Part shown: one piece after another, positions 15,494-24,170 of the stretch
How the letters are laid out: every line of letters begins with the position of its first letter
How positions within the stretch are numbered: position 1 is the first letter of the stretch
Source of the DNA: Dehalococcoidia bacterium
GTDB lineage: Bacteria; Chloroflexota; Dehalococcoidia; Lucifugimonadales; UBA3495
Assembly: GCA_022825745.1 (NCBI GenBank)
Contig: JAJDWF010000134.1
Location: 1-36,918, forward strand
DNA: 36,918 bases
Direction: 5' to 3'
Program-made: the position numbers and the translations under genes
Notes under the pieces: model-generated
What the model saw: only the letters and a program-made list of their open reading frames with translations
The model's database searches: none
What the model was told of the DNA's origin: nothing

Positions 15494-16675
15494 TTACGCG
15501 CTGTCCGGAGTCCAACCCCACGGCCGCGGCCCCCAACCGGCCTCGAACACCTCGCCGCGCTTCACCGACATCACAGGAACCACGGCGCGTTCGGACTTCC
15601 GCCCGTTGCCCAGGACATCGTACACCACCCAGTCGCCATCCTCGATGTCCAGCACGGATACGTCGGCCTGCTTGCCCACCGCCAGGCTGCCCAGGCGGTC
15701 TTCCTCGCCGATGGCGCGGGCCGGGTTGATGGTGCACATCTCCACCACTCGGTCCAGCGTGAACCCCATGGCCAGGAAACGGGTCATCATCTCGGTCATG
15801 CTGTGCACGGTGCGGATGCGTCCCGGCACGGTGAGGTCGGTGCTGATACAGTGCGGTTCCACGCCCTGGTCCAGCACCCGCTCGCCGATGTCGAAGCTGA
15901 AATTGGCGCGGCCGTGGGCCGTGTCCAGCCAGACCCCGCGCTCGTGGGCCTCCCGCGCCTCGGGCACCAGCTTGCCGTCGCCATCCAGCACTCCGCCGGG
16001 GTTGGCGGTGAAGAAGTGTGTCACGATGTCACCCGGCTCCATGATAGGCAGCAACTCGCGGATGACCTCGGCGGGGTAGCGCTTCTCGGTGTCGCCGATG
16101 TGCACCATCAGCCGGACGCCGGCCTCGCGGGCGGCGCGCTTGGCCTGCCGGGGCATCTCCATGCCCATGATTTCCAGGGCCGGCGACACCATGCGCGCCT
16201 TGATGCCGCGTATCGTCCCGTTGCTCTCTTCCACCACCTGCACGGTGCGCTCCAGGTCGATGCTGCTGGGCGCGAAGATGTCCGGCGTGGTAGCCAGCCC
16301 GGTGCGGCAGATGTGCAGGAACGGGATGATCTCGGTGTGGTTGTTGGGGATGATGTGGGCCGGAAAGCCGCCGTAGGTGTCGCAGCCGCTGCTGCCGGCA
16401 TCCACCATGGTGGTCACGCCGGCGCGAACGCCGCCCAGGTCGGCGTTGACCCCGTTGCCGTTGACGCCCTCGTACACATGGGTATGCAGGTCAATCAGGC
16501 CGGGGATGACGTACCTGCCGGCCACTTCCACGACGCGAGCCGCCTCCTCCGCCGGAAGGTCGGCGGCAACGGCGGAGATCTTCCCGTCGGCAATGCCCAC
16601 GTCGAAAGCGCCGTGCAGACCCTCCGTAGGGTCAATCACCGTGCCGCCCTTGATGATCAGATCATAGGTAGCCAT
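15494..16675 (-). CDS. Amidohydrolase/deacetylase family metallohydrolase
   Basis: A 393-residue amidohydrolase-superfamily enzyme. It has the N-terminal beta-sandwich (YDLIIKGGTVIDPTEG), the metal motif GLIDLHTHV, a likely carboxylated lysine in GIKARM, further metal histidines in MVHIGDTEKRY and VTHFFT, and the catalytic Asp in CISTDLT. The end LGSLAVGKQADVSVLDIEDG is the returning sandwich. It resembles the EF0837-like group, annotated as amidohydrolase/deacetylase. It probably hydrolyses a cyclic or N-acyl amide; the substrate is unknown. GGAGGG precedes the ATG and a promoter is upstream. Confidence 0.88.
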   Translation of the reverse strand: MATYDLIIKGGTVIDPTEGLHGAFDVGIADGKISAVAADLPAEEAARVVEVAGRYVIPGLIDLHTHVYEGVNGNGVNADLGGVRAGVTTMVDAGSSGCDTYGGFPAHIIPNNHTEIIPFLHICRTGLATTPDIFAPSSIDLERTVQVVEESNGTIRGIKARMVSPALEIMGMEMPRQAKRAAREAGVRLMVHIGDTEKRYPAEVIRELLPIMEPGDIVTHFFTANPGGVLDGDGKLVPEAREAHERGVWLDTAHGRANFSFDIGERVLDQGVEPHCISTDLTVPGRIRTVHSMTEMMTRFLAMGFTLDRVVEMCTINPARAIGEEDRLGSLAVGKQADVSVLDIEDGDWVVYDVLGNGRKSERAVVPVMSVKRGEVFEAGWGPRPWGWTPDSA

Positions 16676-16708
16676 AGCCGCGTTCCCTCCGCAGTTCCAA
16701 GTACGGCA

Positions 16709-16737
16709 AGCCTAGTCAGCCCCGGCAAAGGTGTCAA
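16709..16737 (-). promoter_or_regulatory. Promoter for the amidohydrolase
   Basis: Minus strand: TTGACA (16737-16732), a 17-bp spacer, TAGGCT (16714-16709). The -35 is perfect and the -10 weak. Confidence 0.5.
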
Positions 16738-16803
16738 GGTGGGTTTCGGCGTCAGGGTATCGCCTGGCGTGTTGAAAGCATAATACGCTATAATGTTCTA
16801 TCA

Positions 16804-16832
16804 TTGACTATCGCAGTTTATGAAATTAATAT
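16804..16832 (+). promoter_or_regulatory. Promoter for the 102-residue gene and dcd
   Basis: TTGACT (16804-16809), a 17-bp spacer, TAATAT (16827-16832). A perfect TATAAT at 16789-16794 just upstream, with only a poor -35, may be a second start. Confidence 0.45.
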
Positions 16833-16925
16833 CCGCCGCCAGATGCCCCTGGGACCGTACTGCCACGATTCCGCCCGGCACGGGTCACTGACAGCAGCAA
16901 CAGCTATTTCCCGAGAGAGGACAAT

Positions 16926-17234
16926 ATGAGACAGTCAATTTTCTGGTATGAAGTGCCGGGATGCCCCCGCATGAAACTCGAACCGGAGGAAGTTAGGATC
17001 AGCCCCATGGGGCACGACACCGTCATCGTCAAGGAAATCAACGGCGAAACTTTCCAGGCTCTGGTTCCGACGCACACCCTCAGCGAAAATCACGATTCAG
17101 TCCCAATTTTCTACGCTGACAAAGTCGGCGAGACAATCGTGCTGTACTTGCCAACCAGCAACGAGGGCCGGCCAACTTGGGCGATACCGGAAAGCGAACT
17201 CGCGTCGCTCCTCGTGGAAACGCCGAATGGCTAG
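16926..17234 (+). CDS. Hypothetical protein, 102 residues
   Basis: Not recognised. It is soluble, without membrane segments or Cys clusters (one Cys in PGCP), and predicted mostly beta (DTVIVKEI, FQALVPTH, ETIVLYLPT). It ends SELASLLVETPNG. GAGAGGAC lies just ahead of the ATG and dcd follows 30 bp after its stop, so the two are probably one transcript. Composition is slightly less GC-rich than the neighbouring catabolic genes. Confidence 0.7.
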   Translation: MRQSIFWYEVPGCPRMKLEPEEVRISPMGHDTVIVKEINGETFQALVPTHTLSENHDSVPIFYADKVGETIVLYLPTSNEGRPTWAIPESELASLLVETPNG

Positions 17235-17264
17235 TTGCAAATTGCCGTTGGGAGGCCAGAGATA

Positions 17265-17813
17265 GTGCTTCTGTCAGACCGAGAGATTCGCATGGCGATG
17301 CAAAACGGCGATCTTGTAATAGACCCAACGCCGAGCGCCGACAGTGGACAATTTCAGCCCGCATCGGTTGACCTGAGGCTGGACGACACGATATGGATTG
17401 TGCAAGACGACCCTCAAGTCCCGAACATCCCCATGCTGGAAGAATTCAATTTTGAGCGTTACCTTGCGGAGTTCGCAACCGAAGCCAATATTGAAGCCAT
17501 CGGCGGATTTCGTCTTATGCCGGGCAATTTTGTTATCGGCAAAACCGTGGAAACGGTGGGGTTGAGCAATCTGCTTTCGGGTCGGGTCGAGGGACGCAGC
17601 CGTCTCGCCAGATTAGGCGTCGGCGTTCATGTAACGGCTCCCAAGATAGACCCTGGATTCAAGAACCAGATCACGCTGGAGATTTTCCACGTAGGAAAGG
17701 TGCCCGTCTTTATTCCGAATCGAGCGGTAATATGCACCTTGCTTGTAGAGAAGCTTGGCGAGCCCGCCGGACAGGAATACGAAGGGATGTTCCAAGGAGG
17801 CGTGACGCCATAG
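17265..17813 (+). CDS. dcd: dCTP deaminase family protein
   Basis: A 182-residue trimeric dUTPase/dCTP deaminase-fold protein. The start LLSDREIRMAMQNGDLVIDP is the family N-terminus, FQPASVDLRL a core signature, and GRSRLARLGVGVHVTAPKIDPGFKNQITLEIFH contains the Ser/Arg substrate residues and the catalytic Glu (ITLE). It converts dCTP to dUTP, feeding dTMP synthesis. GTG at 17265 is chosen because GGGAGG lies nine bases upstream and homology begins there; a TTG at 17235 is in frame but has no signal. A bifunctional deaminase/dUTPase cannot be excluded. Confidence 0.9.
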   Translation: MLLSDREIRMAMQNGDLVIDPTPSADSGQFQPASVDLRLDDTIWIVQDDPQVPNIPMLEEFNFERYLAEFATEANIEAIGGFRLMPGNFVIGKTVETVGLSNLLSGRVEGRSRLARLGVGVHVTAPKIDPGFKNQITLEIFHVGKVPVFIPNRAVICTLLVEKLGEPAGQEYEGMFQGGVTP

Positions 17814-18203
17814 CTTCGTTGACCCGCAGATTCTCACAAACCAATGACACCCACCCCATTGCGCCGCGCCGCACGCCCGTTCTATCATAGTCCTGTCAGG
17901 CAATTCCGGCCGGCCTCGCGCAAAGCCGCCGGAAACCCGTCGCCAGGCCAGCGACGGACTCGCCCAACCCTACAACTGAATAGTTACAGGCAAAGCGATT
18001 GCGGCGGTGGGCCAACGGCCCGTCGGTTCCTCGCAGAACGGTACTGTACTCCTATGGCCGGTCTATTCACCGGTGAAGCGTGCCGTGCCCCCCGGGTGTC
18101 ACCTCCGGGCCCTCAAAATGACAACGGCCCACCAATGCCCTATACTGCCGACCATCAAGCAACCCGGCAATTTTGGCGCCGGTTCGCGCGGAGGCAGGTT
18201 GAT
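17814..18203. other. 390-bp non-coding stretch with hairpins
   Basis: No convincing gene. Three short hairpins follow each other: 17904-17934 (TTCCGGCCGGC/GCCGCCGGAA, one bulge), 17937-17957 (CCGTCGC/GCGACGG) and 18009-18021 (GGGCC/GGCCC around AAC). They may be degenerate palindromic repeats or a terminator for dcd. No clear promoter for the next gene was found. Confidence 0.45.
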
Positions 18204-19973
18204 ATGGCCATTGGATTGAGGAGTTACCGCCCGCTGGTGGGCGGCGTCACGCACATGGTGAGCACCGGGCATTACCTGGCCACCGCGGCCGGCTATCGCA
18301 TCTTGGAGCAGGGCGGCAACGCCATCGACGCCGGCGTGGCCGCCGGCATCGTGATCAACGTCACGCTGCCCCAGTACACCAGCTTTGCCGGCGTCGCGCC
18401 CATCATCATCCACCACGCGGAAACCGGCGAGACCCGCGAGATCAGCGGGCTGGGCCGCTGGCCGGCCGAGGCGTCCATTGACTACTTCCGCCGGGAGCAT
18501 GGCGGCGACATGCCCCACGGCGTCATGCGCACCGTAACGCCGGCCGCGCCCGACGCCTGGATCACGTCGCTGATCCGGTACGGCACCATGACCTTCGAGC
18601 AGGTGGTGACGCCCGCGCTGGAAATCGCCGAGGGCGGCTTCCCCATTCCGGCCACGCTGCACCGCGCCCTGGTCAGCAGCGGCGACAACATCATCCTCGA
18701 CGAGGGCGACACCAGCCAGTGGACCAGCACCATGCAGATTTTCTACCCTGGTGGCCAGGCCCTGGGCATCGGTGACCTGCTGGTCCAGTCCGACCTCGCG
18801 CGCACGTTCCGCCGCATGATCCGCGCCGAGCAGTCCATCAACGGCCAGGGCCGCGAGGCCGGCCTGCGCGCCGCCCGCGACCTGTTCTACAAGGGCGACA
18901 TCGCCGAGGAGATGGTCTCGTTCATCCGCAGCCAGGGCGGTTGGCTGTCCATGCAGGACCTCGCCGACTTCTCCGTGGGCGTCGATGAGCCCCCAATGAT
19001 TGACTACCGGAACTCCGCCGGCGATCACATCGACGTGTACGCCTGCGGCCCGTGGTGCCAGGGCCCCATGAACCTCCACGCGCTGCGCATCCTGGAAGGC
19101 TGCGACCTACACGGCATGGGCCACAACTCCGCCGAGTACATCCACACCGTGCTGGAAGCCCTGAAGCTGGCCTTTGCCGACCGCCACGCCTACTACGGCG
19201 ACCCCGACTTCGTGGACGTCCCCATGGCCGGCCTGCTGTCCCGTGAGTACGCGGACGCCCGCCGGCGCGAGATCGACCCGCACCGCGCCAACCCCGAAAT
19301 GCCGGCCGCCGGCGACCCGTGGGCGCACCAAAAGGGCGGCGCGCGCTACGGAGCCAAACAGCCGGAACCGGTGGCCGGCCCGCTGTCCGCGGACACGTCC
19401 TACATCTGCGCCGTTGACCGCTGGGGCAACGCCTTCTCCGCCACGCCCAGCGACGGCTTCGGCGGCGCGCCCATCGTGCCGGGCCTGGGCTTCATGGTGT
19501 CGGCCCGCGGCGCCCAGAGTTGGCTGGACGAGGACCACCCGTGCAGCCTGGAACCGGGCAAGCGTCCCCGGCTCACTCCCAACCCGGCCATGGCGTTCAA
19601 AGACGGCAAGCCCTGGCTGCCCTTCGGCACGCCGGGCGGCGACGTGCAGCCCCAGTCCATGGTGCAGCTGTTCCTCAACGTGGCCGAGTTCGGCATGGAC
19701 GTGCAGCAGGCCATCGAATCGCCCCGCGCATCCACTTGGAGCTTCCCCAACTCCTTCTGGCCCCACGCCTACCGCCCGGGCCTGGTGGGCGTCGAGTCGC
19801 GCATCGACCCTTCGGTGGTGGACGACCTGCGCAAGCGTGGCCACGACGTGGACGTGTGGAACGAGTGGACGCCGCGCATGGGCTCCCTGTGCGCCATCGA
19901 GGTTGACCGCGAACGCGGCACTCTGTCCGGCGGCGCCGACCTCCGCCGCGACGGTTACGCCATGGGACGGTAG
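18204..19973 (+). CDS. Gamma-glutamyltransferase-family Ntn hydrolase
   Basis: A 589-residue GGT-type N-terminal-nucleophile enzyme, made as a proenzyme that cleaves itself before a Thr. The large-subunit start is ATAAGYRILEQGGNAIDAGVAAG. The likely processing site is Thr398 in LSADTSYICAVDRWGNAFS, matching the family T-(T/S)-x-x-x-x-V-D-x-x-G-N-A. The small subunit contains PSDGFGGAP, GLGFMVSARG, PGKRPRLTPNPA and FGTPGGDVQPQSMVQ. No signal peptide is seen, so it is probably cytoplasmic, unlike classical periplasmic GGT. ATG 18204 has GGAGG nine bases upstream; the frame extends 120 codons further without homology. It could act on glutathione conjugates or be a related acylase. Confidence 0.88.
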   Translation: MAIGLRSYRPLVGGVTHMVSTGHYLATAAGYRILEQGGNAIDAGVAAGIVINVTLPQYTSFAGVAPIIIHHAETGETREISGLGRWPAEASIDYFRREHGGDMPHGVMRTVTPAAPDAWITSLIRYGTMTFEQVVTPALEIAEGGFPIPATLHRALVSSGDNIILDEGDTSQWTSTMQIFYPGGQALGIGDLLVQSDLARTFRRMIRAEQSINGQGREAGLRAARDLFYKGDIAEEMVSFIRSQGGWLSMQDLADFSVGVDEPPMIDYRNSAGDHIDVYACGPWCQGPMNLHALRILEGCDLHGMGHNSAEYIHTVLEALKLAFADRHAYYGDPDFVDVPMAGLLSREYADARRREIDPHRANPEMPAAGDPWAHQKGGARYGAKQPEPVAGPLSADTSYICAVDRWGNAFSATPSDGFGGAPIVPGLGFMVSARGAQSWLDEDHPCSLEPGKRPRLTPNPAMAFKDGKPWLPFGTPGGDVQPQSMVQLFLNVAEFGMDVQQAIESPRASTWSFPNSFWPHAYRPGLVGVESRIDPSVVDDLRKRGHDVDVWNEWTPRMGSLCAIEVDRERGTLSGGADLRRDGYAMGR

Positions 19974-20021
19974 CCCGAACTCCCGGGAATCACAAACGCG
20001 CGCGATACAGGAGGCGTCAAG

Positions 20022-20924
20022 ATGGCTGACAATTTGGGCGGGCTGCTGGCCGAAACGGAATTGACCCTGCTGGACGGGTCGCTGGTGCGCACCGAGGGGC
20101 CGCTCTGGCATCCCGGCGGCTACCTCACCTTCGTTGACCTGGAGCGGCAACAGCTCTTGAAGTGGGACCCGCAGTCGGGCCAGACCACCGTGGTTCGCGA
20201 AAACACCGGCGAGGGCAATGGCTGCACCTTCGACCGGCAGGGCAACCTGCTCATGTGCGAGGGCGCCGACCATCGCTGCGTCACCAGCATGGACGCCGAC
20301 GGCAACGTCACCACCATCGCCGACCGCTGGGACGGCAAGCGGTTCAACAAGCCCAACGACGTCATCTGCCGCACCGACGGCGTCATCTATTTCACCGACC
20401 CGCACCTGCGTTTCCCCGAAGAGCTGCGCGAGATCCCCTTCGCCGGTATCTACCGCCTGGACACCCAGGGCAGCGTCCATTTGGCGACCGACGAGTGCGA
20501 ATACGCCAACGGCCTGGCGCTGTCGCCGGACGAGTCGGTGATGTACGTCGCCATCAGCCGGGCCGAGATGGTCGACTTCGACCGTGAGGAGAGCGGCGAG
20601 TTCTGCCCCAACCGCCGCATCCGCGCCTTTGACGTGGCGGCGGACGGTACGCTCAGCGGCAACCGTATCCTCATCGAGATGGGTTCCACCGCGCCGGGCG
20701 TGCCCGACGGCATGAAGGTGGACACGGCGGGCAACGTCTGGTGCACCGGCTCCGGCGGCGTCTGGATCGTCTCGCCGGCGGGCGAACGCCTCGGCGTCCT
20801 GGAAACGCCCGAAGTCACCCGCAACATCTGCTTCGGCGGCAACGATATGCGCACCCTGTTCCTAACCTCCGGCGCATCCCTCTACAGCATCCGCGTAACA
20901 ACCCCGGGAATCGCGGCGTTCTAA
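20022..20924 (+). CDS. SMP-30/gluconolactonase family protein
   Basis: A 300-residue six-bladed propeller lactonase. Metal-site residues appear in the expected order: Glu in RTEGPLWHP, Asn in FNKPNDVICRTDGVIYFTDP, Asn in YANGLALSPDES, Asp in VPDGMKVDTAGNVW. It should hydrolyse a sugar or other lactone with Ca or Zn. GGAGG precedes the ATG. It starts 48 bp after the GGT-like gene and is followed after 17 bp by the acetyltransferase, so these three are likely one operon. Confidence 0.9.
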   Translation: MADNLGGLLAETELTLLDGSLVRTEGPLWHPGGYLTFVDLERQQLLKWDPQSGQTTVVRENTGEGNGCTFDRQGNLLMCEGADHRCVTSMDADGNVTTIADRWDGKRFNKPNDVICRTDGVIYFTDPHLRFPEELREIPFAGIYRLDTQGSVHLATDECEYANGLALSPDESVMYVAISRAEMVDFDREESGEFCPNRRIRAFDVAADGTLSGNRILIEMGSTAPGVPDGMKVDTAGNVWCTGSGGVWIVSPAGERLGVLETPEVTRNICFGGNDMRTLFLTSGASLYSIRVTTPGIAAF

Positions 20925-20941
20925 CGGATCAAAGTTCCGGT

Positions 20942-21499
20942 ATGCGGATAGCCGACCTGGCTGCGGCGGGTGCGGACGCTAACCGCCAGGCCGCCGAACT
21001 GCTGGTAGCCGGTTTCGCCGAGCACTGGCCCGACGCCTGGCCCAATCTCGACGCCGCCCGGCTCACGGTGCGCGAGTCCTTGTCCCCCGACCGCATTGCC
21101 CGCGCCGCCGTTGACGACGCCGGCGACGTGCTCGGCTGGGCGGCGGCGGAACCGCTGTACCGCGGCAACGTGTGGGAGCTGACGGTCCTGGTGGTGCAGC
21201 CCTCGCTGCAACGCCGGGGCATCGGACGCGCGCTGGTGGATGACATGGAGCAGCAGGTACGCGAACGCGGCGGCCTGACCATCTGGCTGGGTTCCGACGA
21301 CGAGGACGCCATGACCTCCCTGGCCGGCATCGACCTGTTTCCCGACCCGCTGGCCCACCTGGCGGCCATCCGCAACTACAAGGGACATCCCTACGAGTTC
21401 TACCGCAAGGTGGGATTCTCCATCGCCGGCGCGCTGCCCGACGCCAACGGCTTGGGCAAGCCCGACATTTTCCTGGCCAAATCCGTCGCGCGCCGGTAA
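20942..21499 (+). CDS. GNAT acetyltransferase resembling AAC(6')
   Basis: A 185-residue GCN5-related N-acetyltransferase. The acetyl-CoA loop is QRRGIGRALV after WELTVLVVQPS. The C-terminal half closely follows aminoglycoside 6'-N-acetyltransferases: IWLGSDDED, TSLAGIDLF, HPYEFYRKVGF and IPDANG-type end (ALPDANGLGKPDIFLAKS). Family members transfer acetyl from acetyl-CoA to an amine. Whether it acts on aminoglycosides is unknown. The ATG at 20942 follows the SMP-30 stop by 17 bp with a poor Shine-Dalgarno, which suggests coupling. Confidence 0.85.
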   Translation: MRIADLAAAGADANRQAAELLVAGFAEHWPDAWPNLDAARLTVRESLSPDRIARAAVDDAGDVLGWAAAEPLYRGNVWELTVLVVQPSLQRRGIGRALVDDMEQQVRERGGLTIWLGSDDEDAMTSLAGIDLFPDPLAHLAAIRNYKGHPYEFYRKVGFSIAGALPDANGLGKPDIFLAKSVARR

Positions 21500-21556
21500 G
21501 TCCTGCCGATTTGTGGTAAAACTAGGGCAGACAACGCGAACAACGAGGAGGCTCTG

Positions 21557-22477
21557 ATGACTACTGCCACCAACGTCGTCGGCAACGGCGCGCACACCTA
21601 CGAGTTTGACCGCAACTGGGCCCAACTGCCCGACGGCATCCCCATGCCCGCCGCCGCCGTCTTCGGCGACGATGAGGACCGGGTGTACTGCTTCAACCGC
21701 AACCCCGACCACCCCATCATGATCTTTGACCGCGACGGCAAGTTCATCAAGTCCTGGGGCGCCGGCATGTTCGAGTTCCCCCACGCCATCATCATCGACC
21801 AGTGGGGCTACGTCTGGCTGGTGGACCGCAACATGGGCCAGATTTTCAAGCTGACCAAGGACGGCGAGGTCGTGATGACCATCGGCGAGCATGGCTACCG
21901 CTCCGACACCGGCGCCGACAACAGCAGCTTCGACTCCAACTCCTGGCACCAGGTGGTGCGCGGCGCCGACCCGTTCAACATGCCCGCCGGCATCGCCCTG
22001 AACGACACCGGCGAAATCTACATCGCCGACGGCTACGCCAACGCCCGCGTCCACAAGTTCACGCCCAGCGGCGAGCACATCTTCTCCTGGGGCGAGCCCG
22101 GCGGCGGCCCCGGCCAGTTCAACCTGCCCCACGGCGCCTGGATCAACCGCCAGGGCAACCTGCTCATCGCCGACCGGGAGAATGACCGCGTCCAGGTGTT
22201 CAACCAGGACGGCACCCACGTCACCGACTGGCCCAGCAAGCTCATCGGCCCCGCCGTCATCTGCATCGACGACGATGACGTGGCCTACGTCGCCGAGCAC
22301 AACGGCGGCATGCTGAGCATCCTGGACGCTGACGGCCAGCGCCTGGCGCAGTGGGGCGACCTGACCCACCGCAGCTGCCACGGCGTCTGGGTGGACAGCC
22401 AGAAAGACCTGTACGTCGTGGAACCCTACGAGGGCAGCACCGGCCGCACCGTGGTGAAGTACACCCGCAAGGCCTAG
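21557..22477 (+). CDS. NHL-repeat protein (peptidylamidoglycolate lyase-like)
   Basis: A 306-residue NHL beta-propeller. Repeated blades follow the pattern F..P.GIA.D..G.IY(I/V)AD...(A/N)R(V/I)..F...G: FPHAIIIDQWGYVWLVDRN, MPAGIALNDTGEIYIADGYANARVHKF, LPHGAWINRQGNLLIADRENDRVQVF. Proteins of this form are often annotated as peptidyl-alpha-hydroxyglycine alpha-amidating lyase-like. No signal peptide. The Shine-Dalgarno GAGGAGG is strong. A second NHL protein lies at 25344. Confidence 0.85.
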   Translation: MTTATNVVGNGAHTYEFDRNWAQLPDGIPMPAAAVFGDDEDRVYCFNRNPDHPIMIFDRDGKFIKSWGAGMFEFPHAIIIDQWGYVWLVDRNMGQIFKLTKDGEVVMTIGEHGYRSDTGADNSSFDSNSWHQVVRGADPFNMPAGIALNDTGEIYIADGYANARVHKFTPSGEHIFSWGEPGGGPGQFNLPHGAWINRQGNLLIADRENDRVQVFNQDGTHVTDWPSKLIGPAVICIDDDDVAYVAEHNGGMLSILDADGQRLAQWGDLTHRSCHGVWVDSQKDLYVVEPYEGSTGRTVVKYTRKA

Positions 22478-22485
22478 CGGCGCGG

Positions 22486-22515
22486 TTGCGGATTTCGCCG
22501 CCGGTTTGCTAAAAT
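22486..22515 (+). promoter_or_regulatory. Probable tRNA promoter
   Basis: TTGCGG (22486-22491), an 18-bp spacer and TAAAAT (22510-22515), with TGC just before the -10. Transcription would begin near 22522. Confidence 0.45.
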
Positions 22516-22518
22516 AAA

Positions 22519-22550
22519 GGCGCGTCACCGGATTCCGCTGGTGGCGCGCC
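22519..22550. other. 11-bp hairpin just before the tRNA
   Basis: GGCGCGTCACC (22519-22529), a 10-base loop, and GGTGGCGCGCC (22540-22550), with one wobble pair. It ends six bases before the tRNA. It may be the 5' leader structure of the precursor or the terminator of the NHL gene; no T-run follows. Confidence 0.55.
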
Positions 22551-22556
22551 GACTGT

Positions 22557-22632
22557 GGGGCTGTAGCTCATTTGGGAGAGCGCTTCAATGGCATTGAAGA
22601 GGTAGCGGGTTCGATTCCCGCCAGCTCCACCA
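22557..22632 (+). tRNA. tRNA-Ala (anticodon GGC)
   Basis: A complete 76-nt cloverleaf. The acceptor is GGGGCTG/CAGCTCC with one G-T pair. The D arm is GCTC...GAGC, the anticodon stem CTTCA/TGAAG with loop ATGGCAT (anticodon GGC), and the T arm GCGGG-TTCGATT-CCCGC. The discriminator is A and CCA is encoded. Confidence 0.97.
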
Positions 22633-22719
22633 CTTCCCCGCCACCATTTGGCCAATCCTAATATGTTGCGAAGCGGCGCGTGGCTTGGTGTTCTGGGCTC
22701 GATAAACGGAGAGGCGGCA

Positions 22720-24135
22720 ATGCCCCACCAGGAAGACATTCGATTGATGGCCCATTTGATGAGACGGGCCGGCTTCGGTGATACCCGTGAGGAACTGGAG
22801 GAGCGTGTCTCCAAGGGCTACGAAGCCGTGGTCGAGGAGCTTCTGCATCCCGAGCGGCAGCCGGCCATCGACGACGAACTGCTGTACCGGTTCTTCCCGG
22901 GTTATGAGGGGGCCGGGGCGCTGCCCATAAATCAGGCCAATTGGGTGTTCCGGATGGTCAACACCAAACGGCCTCTGGAAGAGAAGATGGCCCTCTTCTG
23001 GCATCAGTTGTTCGCCACCAGCAACTCCAAGGTGGACAATCCACTGGAGCTGACTCGCCAGATTGCCATCTTCCGTGAATACGGATTGGGTACTTACCGC
23101 GACCTGCTGGTGGAGGTTGCAAAGTCGCCAGCCATGATCTTCTGGTTGGACAACCAGGGAAATCGTGACGGCGCCATCAATGAAAACTGGGGGCGGGAGC
23201 TGTTGGAGCTTTTCTCCCTCGGAGTCGGAAACTACTCAGAGGATGATATCAGGGAAGCCGCCAGGGCCTTTACCGGATGGACGATTGCCCCGAAGATTCC
23301 CCGCAATCCTTACGGTCGTTTCCACTGGCTATTCGACTACAAACCTGAGGACCACGACCATCGGGAAAAGACCTTCCTGGGATATACCGGAAACTTCAAT
23401 GGCGAAGACATCGTGGACATCATTGCGGATCAACCGGCTACGGCCCGGTTCCTGGCCCGTCACCTTTACGCATTCTTCGTCGCCGACGAGCCCCATGTCG
23501 CCAGTTGGAACGTTACACCACCGGTTGACCCTGAAGCCATCGACTTGTTGGCGGATGCCTACCATGAATCCCGCGGCGACATCCGGTCTATTTTGCGGGT
23601 GTTGTTCAACTCGGAGTTCTTCAAGAATGCCCGCTTCGCCCGGGTGAAAAGCCCGGCTGAATTGATCGTTGGCACTGTGCGTATGGCGGGCAACTATAAA
23701 GGCTTCAAGCCGGGATTCAACAATCTGGCGTTGGAGTGCGGTTGGCAGGGACAGGGGCTGCTCAATCCTCCCAGCGTGGAGGGTTGGCACACCGGCTCGG
23801 AATGGATCGACCCCGGCGTTTTGATGCGCCGGGTGAACTTTGCCGCGAGGATATTTGGAGACGTCTCACTACCCGGCGTGCAGGCTATCGTCAAACGGGT
23901 GTTGGTGAATGTGCACGTGCATGGGGATTCTTCCCCCCAGGCGATAGTGGAAGCCTGTCTCGATGCGATGGGACCGTTGGAAGTCAATAGCGCGACCCAC
24001 TCTGAATTGATTGCCCATGCCGAAAAATGTGGCGACCTGGCCTGGAGCACCCCCGAAGAATTCAGGGCTACAATGCGCAATGTGACCAGGATCTTGACCT
24101 TGATTGCCGCCTCGCGAGAATATCAGTTTGCCTAG
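22720..24135 (+). CDS. DUF1800 family protein
   Basis: A 471-residue DUF1800 protein. Marks are HLMRRAGFGDTREELE near the start, MVNTKRPLEEKMALFWHQLFATS, SPAMIFWLDNQGNRDGAINENWGRELLELFSLGVGNYSEDDIREAARAFTGW, FLARHLYAFFVADEP, and the C-terminal LNPPSVEGWHTGSEWIDPGVLMRRVNFA. The biochemical role is unknown. The family almost always pairs with DUF1501, as here (35 bp gap). The ATG at 22720 has GGAGAGG upstream and starts directly at the domain, so no signal peptide is present. Upstream in-frame ATGs overlap the tRNA downstream region and are unlikely. Confidence 0.88.
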   Translation: MPHQEDIRLMAHLMRRAGFGDTREELEERVSKGYEAVVEELLHPERQPAIDDELLYRFFPGYEGAGALPINQANWVFRMVNTKRPLEEKMALFWHQLFATSNSKVDNPLELTRQIAIFREYGLGTYRDLLVEVAKSPAMIFWLDNQGNRDGAINENWGRELLELFSLGVGNYSEDDIREAARAFTGWTIAPKIPRNPYGRFHWLFDYKPEDHDHREKTFLGYTGNFNGEDIVDIIADQPATARFLARHLYAFFVADEPHVASWNVTPPVDPEAIDLLADAYHESRGDIRSILRVLFNSEFFKNARFARVKSPAELIVGTVRMAGNYKGFKPGFNNLALECGWQGQGLLNPPSVEGWHTGSEWIDPGVLMRRVNFAARIFGDVSLPGVQAIVKRVLVNVHVHGDSSPQAIVEACLDAMGPLEVNSATHSELIAHAEKCGDLAWSTPEEFRATMRNVTRILTLIAASREYQFA

Positions 24136-24170
24136 GCAAGCGCATGCGATTGATGTGGAAGGATATGAAA

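Noticed and set aside
14975..16783. Plus-strand open frame of 602 codons
   Set aside because: Runs antisense through ispH and the amidohydrolase, both well identified.
17844..18203. N-terminal extension of the GGT-like protein by 120 residues
   Set aside because: No similarity or signal peptide; the ATG at 18204 has a good ribosome site and homology starts there.
20921..22528. Minus-strand open frame of 535 codons
   Set aside because: Antisense to the acetyltransferase and NHL genes; biased composition typical of a shadow frame.
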